A stretch of DNA of 64,000 bases. Source: Paracoccus aminovorans (lineage in GTDB: Bacteria; Pseudomonadota; Alphaproteobacteria; Rhodobacterales; Rhodobacteraceae). Position numbers and translations under genes: made by a program. The DNA is taken from NCBI RefSeq assembly GCF_001546115.1, contig NZ_KQ955208.1, positions 124,001 through 188,000 on the forward strand, in the 5' to 3' direction. The notes under the pieces are model-generated. The model ran no database searches, had not been told where the DNA came from, and was given only the letters and a program-made list of their open reading frames with translations. Positions 62,619 to 64,000 of this stretch are shown in pieces (the first letter of the stretch is position 1; each line of letters begins with the position of its first letter).

Positions 62619-64000
62619 ATGGCCACGCTTGCCACGGGGCGCGTGGTCATCGTCGGCGCGGGCCTCGGCGCTCTTTACGCGGCGCTGAAGCTGGCGCCGC
62701 GCCCGGTGCTGATGATCTCGCCCGAGGTGCTGGGGCAGGGCGCGAGCTCGGCCTGGGCGCAGGGCGGCGTGGCGGCGGCGATGGACCCGGCCGATTCGGC
62801 CGAGGCGCATGCCCGCGACACCTTGCGCGCCGGCGCGGGCACCGTGGACGCGCATGTCGCGCGGCTGGTCACCGAAGAGGCGCGCGCGCATATCCTGGAT
62901 CTGACCCGGCTCGGCACGCCCTTCGACCGCAAGCCGGATGGCGGTTATGTCATGTCGCGCGAGGCGGCGCACAGCTTTGCCCGCGTGGTCCGGGTGCGCG
63001 GAGACCAGGCCGGGGCCGAGATCATGCGGGCGCTGGTCGCCCAGGTGCGCGAGACGGCCTCGGTGCAGGTGCTGGAGGGCGTGATGGCCACCGGCCTGCG
63101 CGTCGAGGCGGGCCGCGTGGCGGGCGTCGAGGTGACGCAGGCCGGGCCGCAGGGCTCGGTGCCGGTGCTGATCCGGGCGCCGGCGGTGCTGCTGGCCGGC
63201 GGCGGCTCGGGCGGGCTTTACGCGCTGACCACCAACCCGCCGCGCATCCGCGGCCAGGTGATCGGCATGGCGGCGCGGGCGGGCGCGGTGATCGCCGATG
63301 CGGAATTCGTGCAGTTCCACCCGACCGCCATCGACTGCGGCGAGGATCCGGCGCCGCTGGCGACCGAGGCCCTGCGCGGCGAAGGCGCGCATCTGGTCAA
63401 CCGCTTGGGCGAGCGCTTCATGCTGGCGCTGCATCCCGATGCGGAACTGGCGCCGCGCGACGTGGTGGCGCGCGCGATCTATGCCCAGACGCAAGCCGGG
63501 CTGCGGCCGGCGCTGGACACGCGCACCTGTCTGGGGCCGCGCATCCTGACCGAGTTTCCGGCCGTGGCGGGGGCCTGCGCCCGGGCGGGGATCGACCCCA
63601 CCCGGTCCCAGATCCCGGTGGCGGCCGCCGCGCATTACCACATGGGCGGGGTGGCGGTGGACGCGGATGGCCGGGCCAGCCTGCCGGGCCTGTGGGTTTG
63701 CGGCGAGGCCTCCTCGACCGGGCTGCATGGCGCGAACCGGCTGGCCTCGAACGGGCTGCTGGAGGCGCTGGTCTATGCCCGCCGCTGCGCGCTTGCGATC
63801 GAGGCGGCGCTGCCCGAGGCCGGGGATGCCGCGCCGGTGGTGCTGCCCGAGCTGGCCCCCGCGCCGGGACCCGACCCGGCGCTGGTCGCCCGGCTGCGCC
63901 AGGCCATGACGGCGGGCGCCGGCGTCGTCCGCGACGCCGCGGGCCTGACCCGCTGCCTGCGCGAGATCGCCGCCGTCGAGGCCGCCCAGCCCGATTGCCC
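62619..64000 (+). CDS. nadB: L-aspartate oxidase (partial, runs off the window)
   Basis: At least 460 residues without a stop before 64000. The FAD-binding start VVIVGAGLGALYAALKLAPR lies near residue 9. Next come QGASSAWAQGGVAAAMDPAD, then HSFARVVRVRGDQAGAEIMR, LLAGGGSGGLYALTTNPP and VAAAAHYHMGGVAVDADGRA, typical of NadB. It oxidises aspartate to iminoaspartate for NadA. A GTG at 62613 overlapping the nadA stop is an alternative start; I used the ATG six bases on. The C-terminal end is outside. Confidence 0.93.
   Translation, partial: MATLATGRVVIVGAGLGALYAALKLAPRPVLMISPEVLGQGASSAWAQGGVAAAMDPADSAEAHARDTLRAGAGTVDAHVARLVTEEARAHILDLTRLGTPFDRKPDGGYVMSREAAHSFARVVRVRGDQAGAEIMRALVAQVRETASVQVLEGVMATGLRVEAGRVAGVEVTQAGPQGSVPVLIRAPAVLLAGGGSGGLYALTTNPPRIRGQVIGMAARAGAVIADAEFVQFHPTAIDCGEDPAPLATEALRGEGAHLVNRLGERFMLALHPDAELAPRDVVARAIYAQTQAGLRPALDTRTCLGPRILTEFPAVAGACARAGIDPTRSQIPVAAAAHYHMGGVAVDADGRASLPGLWVCGEASSTGLHGANRLASNGLLEALVYARRCALAIEAALPEAGDAAPVVLPELAPAPGPDPALVARLRQAMTAGAGVVRDAAGLTRCLREIAAVEAAQPDC

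Overview
The window is high-GC alphaproteobacterial chromosome, best explained as a Paracoccus species (Rhodobacterales). The strongest marker is a membrane-anchored cytochrome c552 gene whose N-terminus closely resembles, but is not identical to, CycM of Paracoccus denitrificans. Rhodobacterales-type lipoprotein, Hint-domain and GC-rich palindromic repeat features agree with this. The species was not established.

Positions 1 to about 20180 are the right-hand part of a prophage with a short-tailed (podovirus-like) structural plan. In order there are a major capsid protein, small head and connector genes, a propeller-like stabiliser candidate, an acetyltransferase-like gene, virion proteins (one with a transglycosylase-like domain), a tail fibre and a run of translationally coupled tip/fibre genes that includes an SGNH-esterase-like protein. 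Then come membrane proteins, a GH19-type endolysin, a holin-like gene, an overlapping Rz/Rz1-like spanin pair and a short minus-strand cluster of accessory genes ending at a strong bidirectional terminator. A minus-strand cassette at 9774-10497 interrupts the late genes. It holds a stand-alone Cas2-fold (SinR-like) gene and two tiny membrane ORFs. No integrase, tape measure or att site of this prophage is visible.

Positions 20314-25128 hold a rhamnosyltransferase-like gene, an alpha/beta hydrolase and two tail-fibre-like genes, one of them a paralogue of the prophage SGNH protein. Then come an MFS transporter, a lipoprotein and zapE. Positions 28521-32345 are a decayed integration site: an orphan gene fragment, an IS5-like remnant, an intact IS3-family element with a 3-bp target duplication and a broken tyrosine integrase, all lying directly downstream of the SRP RNA gene (ffs).

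Positions 32585-64000 are mostly core metabolism. They include cpdB-like, a SRPBCC protein, pheA, cycM, a yejABEF peptide ABC transporter coupled to a glycosyltransferase, a Hint-domain protein, glnB-glnA, nnr, tRNA-Leu(TAG), an RTX-type protein and tex. After an IS481-like remnant come pdxY, a MOSC gene expanded by an in-frame repeat, a copper-delivery cluster (DUF2946, YcnI-PCuAC fusion, SCO), a GAF histidine kinase, pabB-pabC and nadA-nadB (nadB runs off the end).

The most interesting points are the Cas2-fold cassette in the prophage, a covarying palindromic element found inside two unrelated transposase remnants, an in-frame palindrome duplication in the MOSC gene, a shared ATGCAA-N7-TTGCAT operator candidate at two divergent promoters, and the SGNH paralogues inside and outside the prophage.
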